Notes: generated by a model not told the origin, from the letters alone. A stretch of 11,681 nucleotides of DNA from Mycobacteriaceae bacterium (GCA_013362555.1 JABFVX010000058.1:1-11681); one strand, 5' to 3'. Counted from the first letter of the stretch, positions 1 to 6,501 are shown. A program made the numbers and translations.

Positions 1-18
1 ACGTCGGCCTCCAGTACT

Positions 19-91
19 GATTTCCACCTTCCAGAATGACCCGTGACGTGCGCCTAACGCACGTCGCGGGTCATTCTGGAAGGTGGAAATC
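19..91. repeat. Long intergenic hairpin, copy A of the AATGACCCGTGACGTGCG palindrome family
   Basis: Two 34-base arms (19-52 and 58-91) are complementary except at T44/G66, around a 5-base loop CCTAA (53-57). The odd pair is a G-U wobble if read as plus-strand RNA and an A-C mismatch as minus-strand RNA. The family core is 35-75, and the outer arms 19-34 and 76-91 are a perfect 16-bp stem specific to this copy. The last two bases of the right arm (90-91) are part of the TGA stop of the minus-strand hydrolase, so the hairpin starts at the stop codon and could act as a terminator or 3'-end stabiliser. No U-tract follows on either strand. A 9-base piece of the outer arm, TTTCCACCT (21-29), also occurs at 113-121 inside the end of the hydrolase gene. 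Bases 1-18 show nothing recognisable. Confidence 0.85.
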
Positions 92-1064
92 AAGCCGAGC
101 GGCGATGGGGGGTTTCCACCTCGGCGACGAAACGCTCGACGCCGCGCAGGGCGTCGCGGGCCTCGGGGACCAGGGCGGAGGCCATCTGGAAGACGTGGAA
201 CATGCCGGGCCAGGTCTCCAGTTCGCACCAGCCGCCGGCGGCGCGCTGCGCCGCGGCAAAGGCCTCGGCGTCCGCGGCGAGAATCTCGTTCCCGCCGGCT
301 TGCAACAGCATCGGGGGCAAGTCGGGGCCGACACCGCCGAGCACGTCGAGCCGGTAGTCGTCGAACTGGTCGTACCCGGTGTAGAGCCCGGTGAGCTTCA
401 ACGCCGAGTCGGCCGTCATGAAGGAGTCCCGCACCGACGGCTCCCGGGTGCGAGCTGTGCGCCAGGTCGAGTCGACCAGCGGCGAAAATCCGATCACCGC
501 CCGGGGCTGCGCGACCTCCCGCTCGCGCAGCTGCATGCACAGGCCGAGCGCCAGGTGTCCGCCTGCGGAATCGCCGATCACGACGATGTCCGCGGGCGCG
601 TAACCCTGGTCCAACAGCCACAGGTAGCCGTTGAGCACGTCGTCATGGGCTTGCGGGAAGCGGTGCCGCGGCGCGAGCCGGTACTCGAGCGAGAAGGCGG
701 GCCGACGCAGCCGGCGCGCCAACTCGGACACCAGCCCGCGATGCGTCGCGACACTGCACCCGACGTAGCCGCTGCCGTGGATGTAGAGGATCAACGGTTG
801 CCCGGGCCGGGGCCGCTCGCCGACCCATTCCCCCACCGTCTGCCCACGCGGCCCCGCGACCTGCACCGTCTGATGCGGCAGCGAGGTGCGCGGCATCAGC
901 CAACATGCGGCGTCGAGCGCGGCCCTGGCCACAGAGGCGCCGACCCGATCGCTGGGCGACACCCTGCTCAGCGCCCCCAGGGACCGGAGTCCGGCGAACG
1001 CCGCCAGAGACAGCACGCGCCCCCCGACAGACCCGGTGGCGGAGCGACGATCAACAGTGACCAT
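90..1064 (-). CDS. Alpha/beta hydrolase, hormone-sensitive-lipase-like (esterase/lipase) family
   Basis: Predicted serine carboxylesterase acting on short or medium acyl esters; the true substrate is unknown. Counting from ATG 1064 (324 aa), the oxyanion-hole region is IHGSGY near 95-100, a variant of the usual HGGG. The nucleophile elbow GDSAGGH puts the catalytic Ser at about 166, the acid is probably the Glu of GGNEILAADA at about 260, and the His lies in WPGMFHVF at about 290. The fold is complete, so the enzyme is probably active. It resembles the Lip esterases of mycobacteria. The start is uncertain. ATG 1064 has GGAGG directly against it (too close to serve as a ribosome site) and TTCAAT six bases upstream, which could be a poor -10 for a leaderless message. 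GTG 1082 is in frame upstream without a visible ribosome site, and a GTG lies 16 codons downstream of ATG 1064. The gene lies 70 bases after the DHFR-like gene and ends in hairpin copy A. Confidence 0.85.
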   Translation of the reverse strand: MVTVDRRSATGSVGGRVLSLAAFAGLRSLGALSRVSPSDRVGASVARAALDAACWLMPRTSLPHQTVQVAGPRGQTVGEWVGERPRPGQPLILYIHGSGYVGCSVATHRGLVSELARRLRRPAFSLEYRLAPRHRFPQAHDDVLNGYLWLLDQGYAPADIVVIGDSAGGHLALGLCMQLREREVAQPRAVIGFSPLVDSTWRTARTREPSVRDSFMTADSALKLTGLYTGYDQFDDYRLDVLGGVGPDLPPMLLQAGGNEILAADAEAFAAAQRAAGGWCELETWPGMFHVFQMASALVPEARDALRGVERFVAEVETPHRRSA

Positions 1065-1095
1065 CCTCCGATTGAACCGCACGTGACAGCCGCAA

Positions 1096-1151
1096 GCAAC
1101 GGTTCCTGTGACTGTCGTTCACACTTTGTGACCGTCAGGAAACACCGTTGC
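1096..1151 (-). terminator. Imperfect stem-loop at the end of the DHFR-like gene, possible terminator
   Basis: GCAACGGT (1096-1103) pairs with ACCGTTGC (1144-1151), and TCCTG (1104-1108) pairs with CAGGA (1136-1140) across a 3-base bulge (1141-1143). A small inner hairpin TCACA-CTT-TGTGA sits in the loop. The stop codon (1135-1137) lies in the structure, so the last codons of the gene form one arm. There is no U-tract. It may separate the reductase from the downstream hydrolase, but termination is only inferred from position and pairing. Confidence 0.45.
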
Positions 1152-1722
1152 GGGAGTACTTCACGAAGGCCACGCCGCTGGAGAACATCCGGCTCGTGGT
1201 GACCTTGAACAGCACCGGGTCGATGGCAGGGCCGGCGCCGAAGAGCGATCTGCCGCCGCCGAGCACCACCGGATAGCGCTTGAGGAAGATCTGGTCGATC
1301 TCCGGCAGCAGCACGCGAGCCAACTCGCCGCCGCCACAGAGCCAGATGCCCAGGCCCGCTTCACGCTTCAGCTCTCGCACGCGGTCGAGCGGATCCGCGG
1401 AGATCAATTCGATGTGCGGATCGGGGCTTTCCGGCAGGGACGCCGACACCACGAACTGGCGCAGGTGCGTATACGGGCTCGACGTGCCCGTGCGCACCCC
1501 GAAGTCGTACGTTTTGCGCCCCATCAGCACCGTGTCGAATGTAGCGCTGTCACCTTTGATCCCGAAGATCTCCCGCACCTTGGTCGGCAGCGTCTCCGGA
1601 TATTGCGCCCGAATCGCGGGACCGTGGTCCCCTCCGACCGGAAAGAACCCCACCGAACCGGTTTCATCGGCGATGTACCCGTCCATGGTGGCCGCGGCGT
1701 AGTACGTCAGCTTGCGAGGCAT
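1135..1722 (-). CDS. Dihydrofolate reductase / RibD C-terminal domain family protein
   Basis: A 195-residue NAD(P)H-dependent reductase-fold protein. It begins MPRKLTYYAAATMDGYIAD, the usual N-terminal strand of this family. It has LMGRKTYDF near residue 72, the nucleotide-binding glycine stretch WLCGGGELARVLLPE near 138, and the C-terminal LKRYPVVLGGGRSLF near 158. Members include stand-alone proteins related to the RibD reductase domain, and most have no proven substrate; this copy is too diverged from FolA for me to assign folate reduction. ATG 1722 is preferred over an in-frame GTG at 1749 because the family starts here and because a TAACTT hexamer lies seven bases upstream, as expected for leaderless expression. 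The gene follows mutM by 60 bases and seems to have its own promoter. Confidence 0.85.
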   Translation of the reverse strand: MPRKLTYYAAATMDGYIADETGSVGFFPVGGDHGPAIRAQYPETLPTKVREIFGIKGDSATFDTVLMGRKTYDFGVRTGTSSPYTHLRQFVVSASLPESPDPHIELISADPLDRVRELKREAGLGIWLCGGGELARVLLPEIDQIFLKRYPVVLGGGRSLFGAGPAIDPVLFKVTTSRMFSSGVAFVKYSRNGVS

Positions 1723-1729
1723 GCCACCA

Positions 1730-1735
1730 AAGTTA
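1730..1735 (-). promoter_or_regulatory. Putative -10 box of the DHFR-like gene (leaderless)
   Basis: Read on the minus strand this is TAACTT, which fits the actinobacterial -10 consensus TANNNT. Seven bases separate it from ATG 1722, so transcription would begin at or next to the A of the start codon. No -35 match was found. It lies in the 60-base gap after mutM, so the reductase can be transcribed independently of the rnc-mutM operon. Confidence 0.4.
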
Positions 1736-1782
1736 GCCGCCCAAGCCACCCCGTGGGCACGGTTCGGGTGTAGGGATGGTGC

Positions 1783-2643
1783 TCAGCGACGGGGCGGCGG
1801 CTGGCAGCGCGGGCAGGAGAAGGATGAGCGGTTCATGAACTGTTCGCGCACCATCGGGGCGCCGCAGCGGCGGCAGGGCTCGTCTGCACGGCCGTAGGCA
1901 TTGAGCGAGCGCTCGAAATACCCCGACTGCCCGTTGACGTTGACGTAGAGCGCGTCGAAAGACGTGCCGCCCGCCGTCAGCGCGTCCCGCATGACGGCGG
2001 TCGCCTCCGCGAGCAGCGACCGGACCACGGGACGGCTCAGACCAGCAGCCGATCTGTTGCCGTGAATCTTTGCGCGCCACAAGGATTCGTCGACGTAGAT
2101 GTTTCCGAGGCCGGAAACGACGGTCTGGTCCAGCAGCACTCGCTTGATCTCCGACCGCTTCGAGCGGATGGCCCGCACCGCCGCCTCGGCGTCGAACAGC
2201 GGGTCCAGCGGATCGCGGGCGATGTGGGCCACCGGCACGGGCACGGCGGTTCCCTCCACCACGGTCACCGGGGCCAGCGCCCAGCCGCCGAACGTGCGCT
2301 GGTCCACAAAGCGCAGCTGACTGCCGTCGGAGAGATCCGCGACGATGTGGGCGTGCTTCTCCCGCGGGACGCCCGCGGCCTGCACCAGCATCTGGCCGCT
2401 CATGCCGAGGTGCACGACCAGCGCCTCGTCCGGATCGTCGGCGAACGTGAGCCAGAGGTACTTGCCGCGCCGGTGTGCGCAGGCGACCGTCCGGCCGGTG
2501 ATCCGGCCGCAGAGGTCAGCGGCGCCGGGGAGGTGGCGGCGCACCGCGCGGGGGTGACCCACCGAAACCGCGGTGACGGTGCGGCCGACCACGTGGTCGG
2601 CGAGACCGCGGCGCACCACTTCGACCTCGGGCAGTTCCGGCAC
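1783..2643 (-). CDS. mutM: Formamidopyrimidine-DNA glycosylase (Fpg/MutM)
   Basis: Bifunctional base-excision repair enzyme that removes 8-oxoguanine and formamidopyrimidines and cuts the abasic site by beta,delta-elimination. The 286-aa product starts GTG-PELPEVE, giving the catalytic N-terminal proline after Met removal and the conserved Glu at residue 3. Other marks are RRGKYLWL (Lys61, the beta-elimination lysine), HLGMSG at 78-83, GLGNIYVDE near 178-186, and a C-terminal zinc finger with Cys257, 260, 277 and 280. Length and all key residues are normal. The start GTG 2643 follows the rnc stop by only 5 bases, so the two are surely cotranscribed and probably translationally coupled. No long hairpin follows the gene. 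Mycobacteriales are known for several Fpg/Nei paralogues; this is the one next to rnc. Confidence 0.97.
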   Translation of the reverse strand: MPELPEVEVVRRGLADHVVGRTVTAVSVGHPRAVRRHLPGAADLCGRITGRTVACAHRRGKYLWLTFADDPDEALVVHLGMSGQMLVQAAGVPREKHAHIVADLSDGSQLRFVDQRTFGGWALAPVTVVEGTAVPVPVAHIARDPLDPLFDAEAAVRAIRSKRSEIKRVLLDQTVVSGLGNIYVDESLWRAKIHGNRSAAGLSRPVVRSLLAEATAVMRDALTAGGTSFDALYVNVNGQSGYFERSLNAYGRADEPCRRCGAPMVREQFMNRSSFSCPRCQPPPRR

Positions 2644-2648
2644 GGAGC

Positions 2649-3437
2649 TCAGCAGCCGGTGTCGTCGGTCTCGGCGACCGAGGACAGCGCGGTCCACGCC
2701 GCGCCCGCGGCCTTCTGCTCGGCTTCCTTCTTCGAGCGGCCGACGCCGCTGCCGTAGGCGACACCGCCGACGACGGCGGTCGCGGTGAATTCCTTGTCGT
2801 GGTCGGGGCCGGTGGCGGTGATGACGTAGCCGGGTACGCCGATGCCCCGCTCGGCCGTCAGCTCCTGCAGGCTGGTCTTCCAATCCAGGCCCGCGCCCAT
2901 TTTCGGGGCGCGCTCGAGCAAGTCCGCGAACAAGCGCAGCACCAGCGCCCGCGCCACGTCGATGCCGTGCTCCAGGAACACCGCGCCCAGCAGTGATTCC
3001 ATGCCGTCGGCGAGAATGCTCGGCTTGTCGCGCCCGCCGGTCATCTCCTCGCCGCGGCCGAGCCGCAGGTGCATCCCCAGACCGCCGGGCCCGAGCGTGC
3101 GGGCCACCCCCGCCAGGGCGTGCATGTTCACCACGCTGGCGCGGATCTTGGCGAGCTCGCCCTCGGTTTTGTCCGGGTGCGCGGTGTAGAGCCGCTCGGT
3201 GACCGACAGCCCGAGGACCGAGTCGCCGAGGAACTCCAGGCGCTCGTTGGTGGGCAGGCCGCCGTTCTCGTAGGCGTAGGACCGGTGGGTCAACGCCAAC
3301 GTGAGAATCTCGGGGGTCAGCTCGACGCCGAGGGCGCCCTTGAGCCCGCCCAGAGGATCCTCCCCAGCACGAATCCCGGCGACGTCTGACGACGTCGCCG
3401 GGTCACGAGCTTCGGTGCTGCGGTTGTCGATCGTCAC
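2649..3437 (-). CDS. rnc: Ribonuclease III
   Basis: Endonuclease that cuts double-stranded RNA in rRNA precursors and mRNAs. From GTG 3437 the product is 262 aa. The N-terminal RNase III domain holds NERLEFLGDSVLGL at 64-77, with catalytic Glu68 and Asp72, and ILADGMESLLGA, with metal-binding Asp144 and Glu147. A double-stranded-RNA binding domain spans about 185-255 (DWKTSLQELT to GRSKKEAEQKAAGAAW). An N-terminal tail of about 28 residues before the domain is somewhat longer than in E. coli. GTG 3437 was chosen because GGAG lies at good spacing upstream (3442-3445), and any longer start would run through rpmF. It is 20 bases after rpmF and 5 bases before mutM. Confidence 0.97.
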   Translation of the reverse strand: MTIDNRSTEARDPATSSDVAGIRAGEDPLGGLKGALGVELTPEILTLALTHRSYAYENGGLPTNERLEFLGDSVLGLSVTERLYTAHPDKTEGELAKIRASVVNMHALAGVARTLGPGGLGMHLRLGRGEEMTGGRDKPSILADGMESLLGAVFLEHGIDVARALVLRLFADLLERAPKMGAGLDWKTSLQELTAERGIGVPGYVITATGPDHDKEFTATAVVGGVAYGSGVGRSKKEAEQKAAGAAWTALSSVAETDDTGC

Positions 3438-3457
3438 AGCGCTCCGCGTGGTCAGGT

Positions 3458-3643
3458 TCAGACCGCGGCGGCAGTGACCTGACGGCCCTTGTACGTCCCG
3501 CAGGACGGGCACACCACGTGCGGGAGCTTCTGCTCGCCGCAGCCACGGTTCGGGCAGGTCACCAGGGTGGGGGCAGTGGTCTTCCACTGGCTGCGCCGCG
3601 ACCTGGTGTTGGAACGCGACATCCGGCGCTTGGGAACGGCCAC
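3458..3643 (-). CDS. rpmF: 50S ribosomal protein L32, zinc-binding form
   Basis: 61-residue basic ribosomal protein starting MAVPKRRMSRSNTRSRRSQW, typical of L32. It keeps the four zinc-ligand cysteines (Cys30, 35, 45, 48), so this is the zinc-containing (C+) paralogue rather than the zinc-free form made under zinc starvation. The start codon is GTG, with a strong ribosome site (GAGGAG) inside the last codons of yceD; only 2 bases separate the genes. A yceD-rpmF pair next to rnc is widespread in bacteria. In M. tuberculosis, as I recall, rpmF lies elsewhere in the chromosome, so this window keeps the more usual arrangement. Confidence 0.96.
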   Translation of the reverse strand: MAVPKRRMSRSNTRSRRSQWKTTAPTLVTCPNRGCGEQKLPHVVCPSCGTYKGRQVTAAAV

Positions 3644-3645
3644 GT

Positions 3646-4248
3646 CTATTTCTCCTCTTCAGTCTTTTCGAGATCACCGCTGTCGGACTCGCCGAATTTC
3701 GCGAGCCCGGCCCAGCGAGGATCAAGTATCTCATGCCGGTGATCGGCACCGGCAATCGCCAGGCGGACGCCGCATTCGGAGCACAGTCCCGGACAGTCCG
3801 GGCTGCACGCCGGTTGCAGCGGCAACGCCAGCCCGACCGCGTCGACGACCACCGGCTCCAAGTCCGCGTGATCATCGACGAGCCTGCGGACCTCGTCTTC
3901 CTCGGTGGTCCGCTCGGTCAGGCTGTCGGGATAGGCGAACAGCTCTGTGAGCTGCAGCCGCAGGTTGTCGGTGAAGGGTTCCAAACACCGTCCGCACTCG
4001 CCCGCCACCGGCGCGGACACCGTGCCGGTGACGAGGACGCCTTCGGAGACGGCCTGCAACTGCAGGTCCAGCTCGATGTCGGCGCCCTCGGGAATGGCGA
4101 TCAGATCGAGCCCGATCCGCTCCGGGGTGGCAAACGACCGCCGCTCCTCGCGCAGGCTGCCGGGCCGCCGCCCGAGACTGCGCGTGTCCAGCACAAACCT
4201 CGCGTCGTCGGACAGACGACGCGACGCGGAACCGGACCTTGCGGACAT
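3646..4248 (-). CDS. yceD: YceD / DUF177 family protein
   Basis: 200-residue protein of the DUF177 family, whose members are linked to 23S rRNA accumulation and ribosome assembly and nearly always sit upstream of rpmF. Visible features are GECGRCLEPF (Cys85, Cys88), an acidic centre (ERTTEEDEVRRLVDDHADLEP, 112-132), a second cysteine cluster CSPDCPGLCSECG (Cys148, 152, 156, 159) that suggests metal binding, and the family C-terminal DPRWAGLAKF. The tail is acidic. ATG 4248 was chosen for its fit to family length and an AAGG about ten bases upstream; an in-frame extension to 4341 would run into repeat copy B. It heads the yceD-rpmF-rnc-mutM operon. The exact biochemical role is not established. 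Confidence 0.93.
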   Translation of the reverse strand: MSARSGSASRRLSDDARFVLDTRSLGRRPGSLREERRSFATPERIGLDLIAIPEGADIELDLQLQAVSEGVLVTGTVSAPVAGECGRCLEPFTDNLRLQLTELFAYPDSLTERTTEEDEVRRLVDDHADLEPVVVDAVGLALPLQPACSPDCPGLCSECGVRLAIAGADHRHEILDPRWAGLAKFGESDSGDLEKTEEEK

Positions 4249-4274
4249 GACGACGACACCTTCGAAAGCGGGGA

Positions 4275-4280
4275 ACCCTA
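4275..4280 (-). promoter_or_regulatory. Putative -10 box for the yceD-rpmF-rnc-mutM operon
   Basis: Minus-strand TAGGGT fits TANNNT, with a predicted start of transcription near 4268 and a leader of about 20 bases. No convincing -35 was found. It lies between hairpin copy B (ends 4326) and the yceD start, so the operon appears to have its own promoter just after the hairpin. The only support is the hexamer and its position. Confidence 0.3.
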
Positions 4281-4325
4281 CAAAGACAACCCGTGAATGA
4301 TACGCGACCCTCGCGTCGCCACCGA

Positions 4326-4394
4326 AACCCGACCTCCGCAATGACCCGTGACGTGGGTTGGACGCACGTCACGGGTCATTGCGGCGGTCGGGTT
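4326..4394. repeat. Long intergenic hairpin, copy B of the palindrome family
   Basis: A 30-bp stem (4326-4355 with 4365-4394) has one mismatch (T4335/C4385). The core is 4340-4380, with loop TTGGA (4358-4362); the loop is effectively widened because core base 17 of the left arm is G instead of C (4356, facing G4364). The right arm of the core is the unmutated form. Outer arms (14 bases each) begin AACCCGACC and differ from copy A, yet remain self-complementary. The last bases of the stem (4393-4394) belong to the TAA stop of sepIVA. It separates sepIVA from yceD. No U-tract follows on the minus strand. Confidence 0.85.
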
Positions 4395-5235
4395 ATTCGG
4401 CGTGGCGAGAACGGCGGCGCGTGGCTTGGCGCTCCGGGGCATCGTCGGCCGCGGCCGCGGCACGGTAGTCGCCCGCGGCGGACGTCCGGTAGGCGCCTGT
4501 GGCGGAACCGCGGTAGTCGGCCGCGGCGTTGGGGCGCAGCTGCTGTCGGCCGCGGCCGACCGAGCGCAGGGTGCCGGTCAGCAGTTCCTCGAACTCCGCC
4601 AGCTTGGCGTCGACGTAGGCGTCGCACTCGGCGCGGGTGCGGTCCGCCTCCTGATGCGCGGCGTCGACGACATTGCCCGCCTCGACCCGGGCGGCCTGCA
4701 CCACCTCGGTGGCCTCGACCAAGCGCTCCCGCTCGGCCTGGCCTTCGGCGACGGCACGGTCGTAGGACGCCTTGCCCGCCTCGACGAGCCGGTCCGCCTC
4801 GGTGCGGGCGCGGGCGGTGACGGTCTCATACTCCCGCTTGGCTTCTTCCACGGTGCGGTTGGAGTCCGCCTTCGCGTCCTCGACCAGCGCGTCCGCATGC
4901 GACGACGCCTCGGCGACCATGCGGTCGGCGTGGTCCTTGGCTTCCGCTAAAATGCGGTCGGCCTCGACCCGGGACTTGTCCAGCGTGTCGGTGGCCTGTT
5001 CGGTCGCGTTGGTCACCGTGGTCTCGGCGGTGATCCTGGCGTCGCCGACCAGTTTGTCGCGGTGGTCGAGCACGTCTTGGGCGTCGTCGAGCTCGGTGGG
5101 CAGCGCCTCGCGCACGTCGTCGAGCAGGTCGAGCACGTCCCCGCGCGGCACGATGCAGCCGCGGGTCGGTGGGATGCCCCGCGCCTCTTCGACGATCGCC
5201 ACCAACTCGTCCAGCGCCTCGAAAACCCGGTACAC
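4393..5235 (-). CDS. sepIVA: SepIVA-type DivIVA-family cell-division / septum protein
   Basis: 280-residue, mostly coiled-coil protein that starts YRVFEALDELVAIVEEARG after GTG, as in mycobacterial SepIVA, an essential protein of septation and cell-envelope growth. Order: N-terminal helical segment with GCIVPRGDVLDLLDDVREALP (26-46); a long charged coiled coil rich in Ala/Glu/Asp/Lys heptads (about 50-220); then a disordered tail with three spaced Tyr-Arg units (ADYRGSATG, AYRTSAAG, DYRAAAA at about 239-260) and a basic end RRRSRHAE. No transmembrane segment is visible. GTG 5235 was chosen for the family start; GGGG lies upstream at fair spacing. It follows coaD by 97 bases with no clear -10, so it may be read from the coaD promoter. 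It ends inside hairpin copy B. Confidence 0.9.
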   Translation of the reverse strand: MYRVFEALDELVAIVEEARGIPPTRGCIVPRGDVLDLLDDVREALPTELDDAQDVLDHRDKLVGDARITAETTVTNATEQATDTLDKSRVEADRILAEAKDHADRMVAEASSHADALVEDAKADSNRTVEEAKREYETVTARARTEADRLVEAGKASYDRAVAEGQAERERLVEATEVVQAARVEAGNVVDAAHQEADRTRAECDAYVDAKLAEFEELLTGTLRSVGRGRQQLRPNAAADYRGSATGAYRTSAAGDYRAAAAADDAPERQATRRRSRHAE

Positions 5236-5332
5236 GACAACCCCACTCTCTACCGGCTTTGACCGCTTTCCGTCCCAGTGTGCCTCGCGTCGGATTGATC
5301 CTGGTAGTCGACGCGCGGCGGCAGCCCGAGAA

Positions 5333-5827
5333 TCAAATGCCGTTCTCAGCTTTCTCAGCCAGCCGCTCGAGCAGCCGTTCCTGCACGTCGGCGGGCAGCA
5401 TCCCGGTGACGTCGCCACCGAAGGCCGCCACCTCTTTCACGAGGGAACTGGACAGGAAGCTGTATGCGGGATCGGCGATGATGAACACCGTGTCCACGTT
5501 GGTGAGTTTGCGGTTCATCTGCGCCATGGGCAGCTCGTAGTCGAAGTCGACGCCGCTGCGCAGCCCCTTCACGATGGCGGTGACGCCCTGTGCCTTGGCG
5601 AAATCCACCAGCAGGCCCTGCCAGGATTCCACCCGCACATTGGGCAGGTGCGCGGTAGCCGCGTGCAGCATCGCGATGCGTTCCGAGGCAGTGAACATGG
5701 TCTTCTTGTTCTGATTGACCATGACCGTCACGACCAGCTCGTCGAACTGCGCCGCCGCCCGCTCGAATATGTCGAGATGCCCGTTGGTGACGGGGTCGAA
5801 GGACCCGGGACACACCGCTCCTGCCAT
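5333..5827 (-). CDS. coaD: Phosphopantetheine adenylyltransferase (PPAT)
   Basis: Cytoplasmic enzyme of coenzyme A synthesis that joins ATP and 4'-phosphopantetheine to give dephospho-CoA and pyrophosphate. The 164-aa protein has the nucleotidyltransferase start AVCPGSFDPVTNGHLDIFERA with the TxGH motif (14-17), IVKGLR at 85-90, and the C-terminal SSSLVKEVA near 126-134, equivalent to the ISSTxVRE motif. Length matches the family (about 160). ATG 5827 was preferred over ATG 5836 because homologues begin about here and a TACCAT -10 hexamer, which itself contains the upper ATG, lies seven bases before it. An extension to 5902 would translate repeat copy C and is not real. sepIVA follows by 97 bases. 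Confidence 0.97.
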   Translation of the reverse strand: MAGAVCPGSFDPVTNGHLDIFERAAAQFDELVVTVMVNQNKKTMFTASERIAMLHAATAHLPNVRVESWQGLLVDFAKAQGVTAIVKGLRSGVDFDYELPMAQMNRKLTNVDTVFIIADPAYSFLSSSLVKEVAAFGGDVTGMLPADVQERLLERLAEKAENGI

Positions 5828-5834
5828 GCCCGCC

Positions 5835-5840
5835 ATGGTA
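5835..5840 (-). promoter_or_regulatory. Putative -10 box of coaD (leaderless)
   Basis: Minus-strand TACCAT fits TANNNT and ends seven bases before ATG 5827, so the message would begin at the start codon. The -35 region (about 5858-5863) has no consensus and abuts hairpin copy C, which starts at 5866. No ribosome-binding site is evident, in line with a leaderless transcript. Confidence 0.4.
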
Positions 5841-5865
5841 GTAGTACCGGCACACCGCCATGACA

Positions 5866-5914
5866 CCTGAATGACCCGTGACGTGCGTTGAACGCACCTC
5901 ACGGGTCATTCAGG
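5866..5914. repeat. Long intergenic hairpin, copy C of the palindrome family
   Basis: 22-base arms (5866-5887 and 5893-5914) with loop TTGAA and a single C-C mismatch (5882/5898). The core is 5870-5910. This is the shortest copy: outside the core only 4 bp (CCTG/CAGG) pair. It lies 15 bases after the rsmD stop (5930-5932) and just before the coaD promoter, which fits a boundary between two transcription units. No U-tract follows. Confidence 0.85.
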
Positions 5915-5929
5915 AATCGCGTTCCCGGG

Positions 5930-6487
5930 CTATTCGGCGACAATCGCGAGGTCGATCCGGGTTTCGCCGTACTTGCGCGGCTTCCCGGGATCGAACGCCG
6001 CAGGCCACCGGGTCTGCGCGGAACGGCTGGAACGCTCCACCGCGACCAGCGAGCCCGGTTCGACCCAGCCGCCTGCGACCAGCGCCGCCAGATCCGCCGT
6101 CACCGCGTCGTCGGCGAGAACATAGGGCGGGTCGGAGAACACCACGCCGAAGGGAGCCTCCGCCGGTCCGGCCAGAACCGCCGCGACCGCGGCGCGGCAC
6201 AGCACTGCGCCCGGCAATCCGAGGTCGGCGATGTTCGACTCGACCACCTCGGCCGCCCGGCGGTCGGATTCCACGAGTACGGCGACTGCCGCGCCGCGCG
6301 AGAGCGCCTCCAGTCCGAGCGCCCCGGAACCGGCGTACAGGTCCAGCACGCGCAGCCCGTCGAAGTCGATCCGGGCCGCGAGCGCACTGAACAGCGCCTC
6401 CCGCACTCGGTCCGAGGTGGGCCGGGTGCCCGCGGGCGGCACCCGCAGCCTGCGGCCGCCTGCCGATCCGGCCACGATGCGCGTCAT
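5930..6487 (-). CDS. rsmD: 16S rRNA (guanine(966)-N2)-methyltransferase RsmD
   Basis: SAM-dependent methyltransferase for G966 of 16S rRNA in the 30S subunit. The 185-aa protein carries the RsmD start MTRIVAGSAGGRRLRVP, GTRPTSDRVREALF at 20-33, the SAM-binding motif DLYAGSGALGLEALSRGA at 49-66, the catalytic SDPPY at 118-122, and the terminal KYGETRIDLAIV. Length is normal. ATG 6487 has no ribosome-binding site; instead a TACTGT hexamer ends eight bases upstream. A neighbouring coaD is the rule across bacteria, but here hairpin copy C and a coaD promoter come between them. Confidence 0.96.
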   Translation of the reverse strand: MTRIVAGSAGGRRLRVPPAGTRPTSDRVREALFSALAARIDFDGLRVLDLYAGSGALGLEALSRGAAVAVLVESDRRAAEVVESNIADLGLPGAVLCRAAVAAVLAGPAEAPFGVVFSDPPYVLADDAVTADLAALVAGGWVEPGSLVAVERSSRSAQTRWPAAFDPGKPRKYGETRIDLAIVAE

Positions 6488-6495
6488 GGCGTGCG

Positions 6496-6501
6496 ACAGT
6501 A
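6496..6501 (-). promoter_or_regulatory. Putative -10 box of rsmD (leaderless)
   Basis: Minus-strand TACTGT fits TANNNT, with the start of transcription predicted at 6487-6490, on or beside the ATG. It lies in the 7-base loop of a 7-bp inverted repeat (GCGTGCG 6489-6495 and CGCACGC 6503-6509), which could be an operator. The -35 region would fall on the outer edge of the 36-bp hairpin that begins at 6519. No -35 consensus is seen. Confidence 0.4.

Noticed and set aside
95..100. HGSG instead of HGGG in the hydrolase (residue numbers) as a sign of inactivation
   Set aside because: Ser, acid and His of the triad are all in place, and third-position variants of this motif are known in active relatives.
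36..1202. A 388-codon plus-strand frame starting in repeat copy A
   Set aside because: Antisense to the hydrolase with no domain signs. Its start MTRDVR is a translation of the repeat core.
1751..1762. CCGTGGGCACGG as terminator after mutM
   Set aside because: Only 4-5 bp with a tiny loop and no U-tract; too weak to support.
3438..3875. N-terminal extension of rnc through rpmF to 3875
   Set aside because: It would overlap the whole of rpmF in another frame; GTG 3437 has a proper ribosome site.
4293..4950. Several open frames starting MTRDV/MTREV/MTCVE-THVTGH or TSRV
   Set aside because: Every copy of the palindrome offers ATGACC or ATGACNTG, so frames begin in the repeats on both strands. 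They are artefacts, and database proteins with such N-termini are likely to be mis-called starts.
5236..5332. A separate sepIVA promoter in the coaD-sepIVA gap
   Set aside because: No TANNNT hexamer at a useful distance was found on the minus strand; the gene could be read from coaD.
5828..5902. N-terminal extension of coaD to 5902
   Set aside because: It would translate repeat copy C; homologues start near MAGAVCPGSF.
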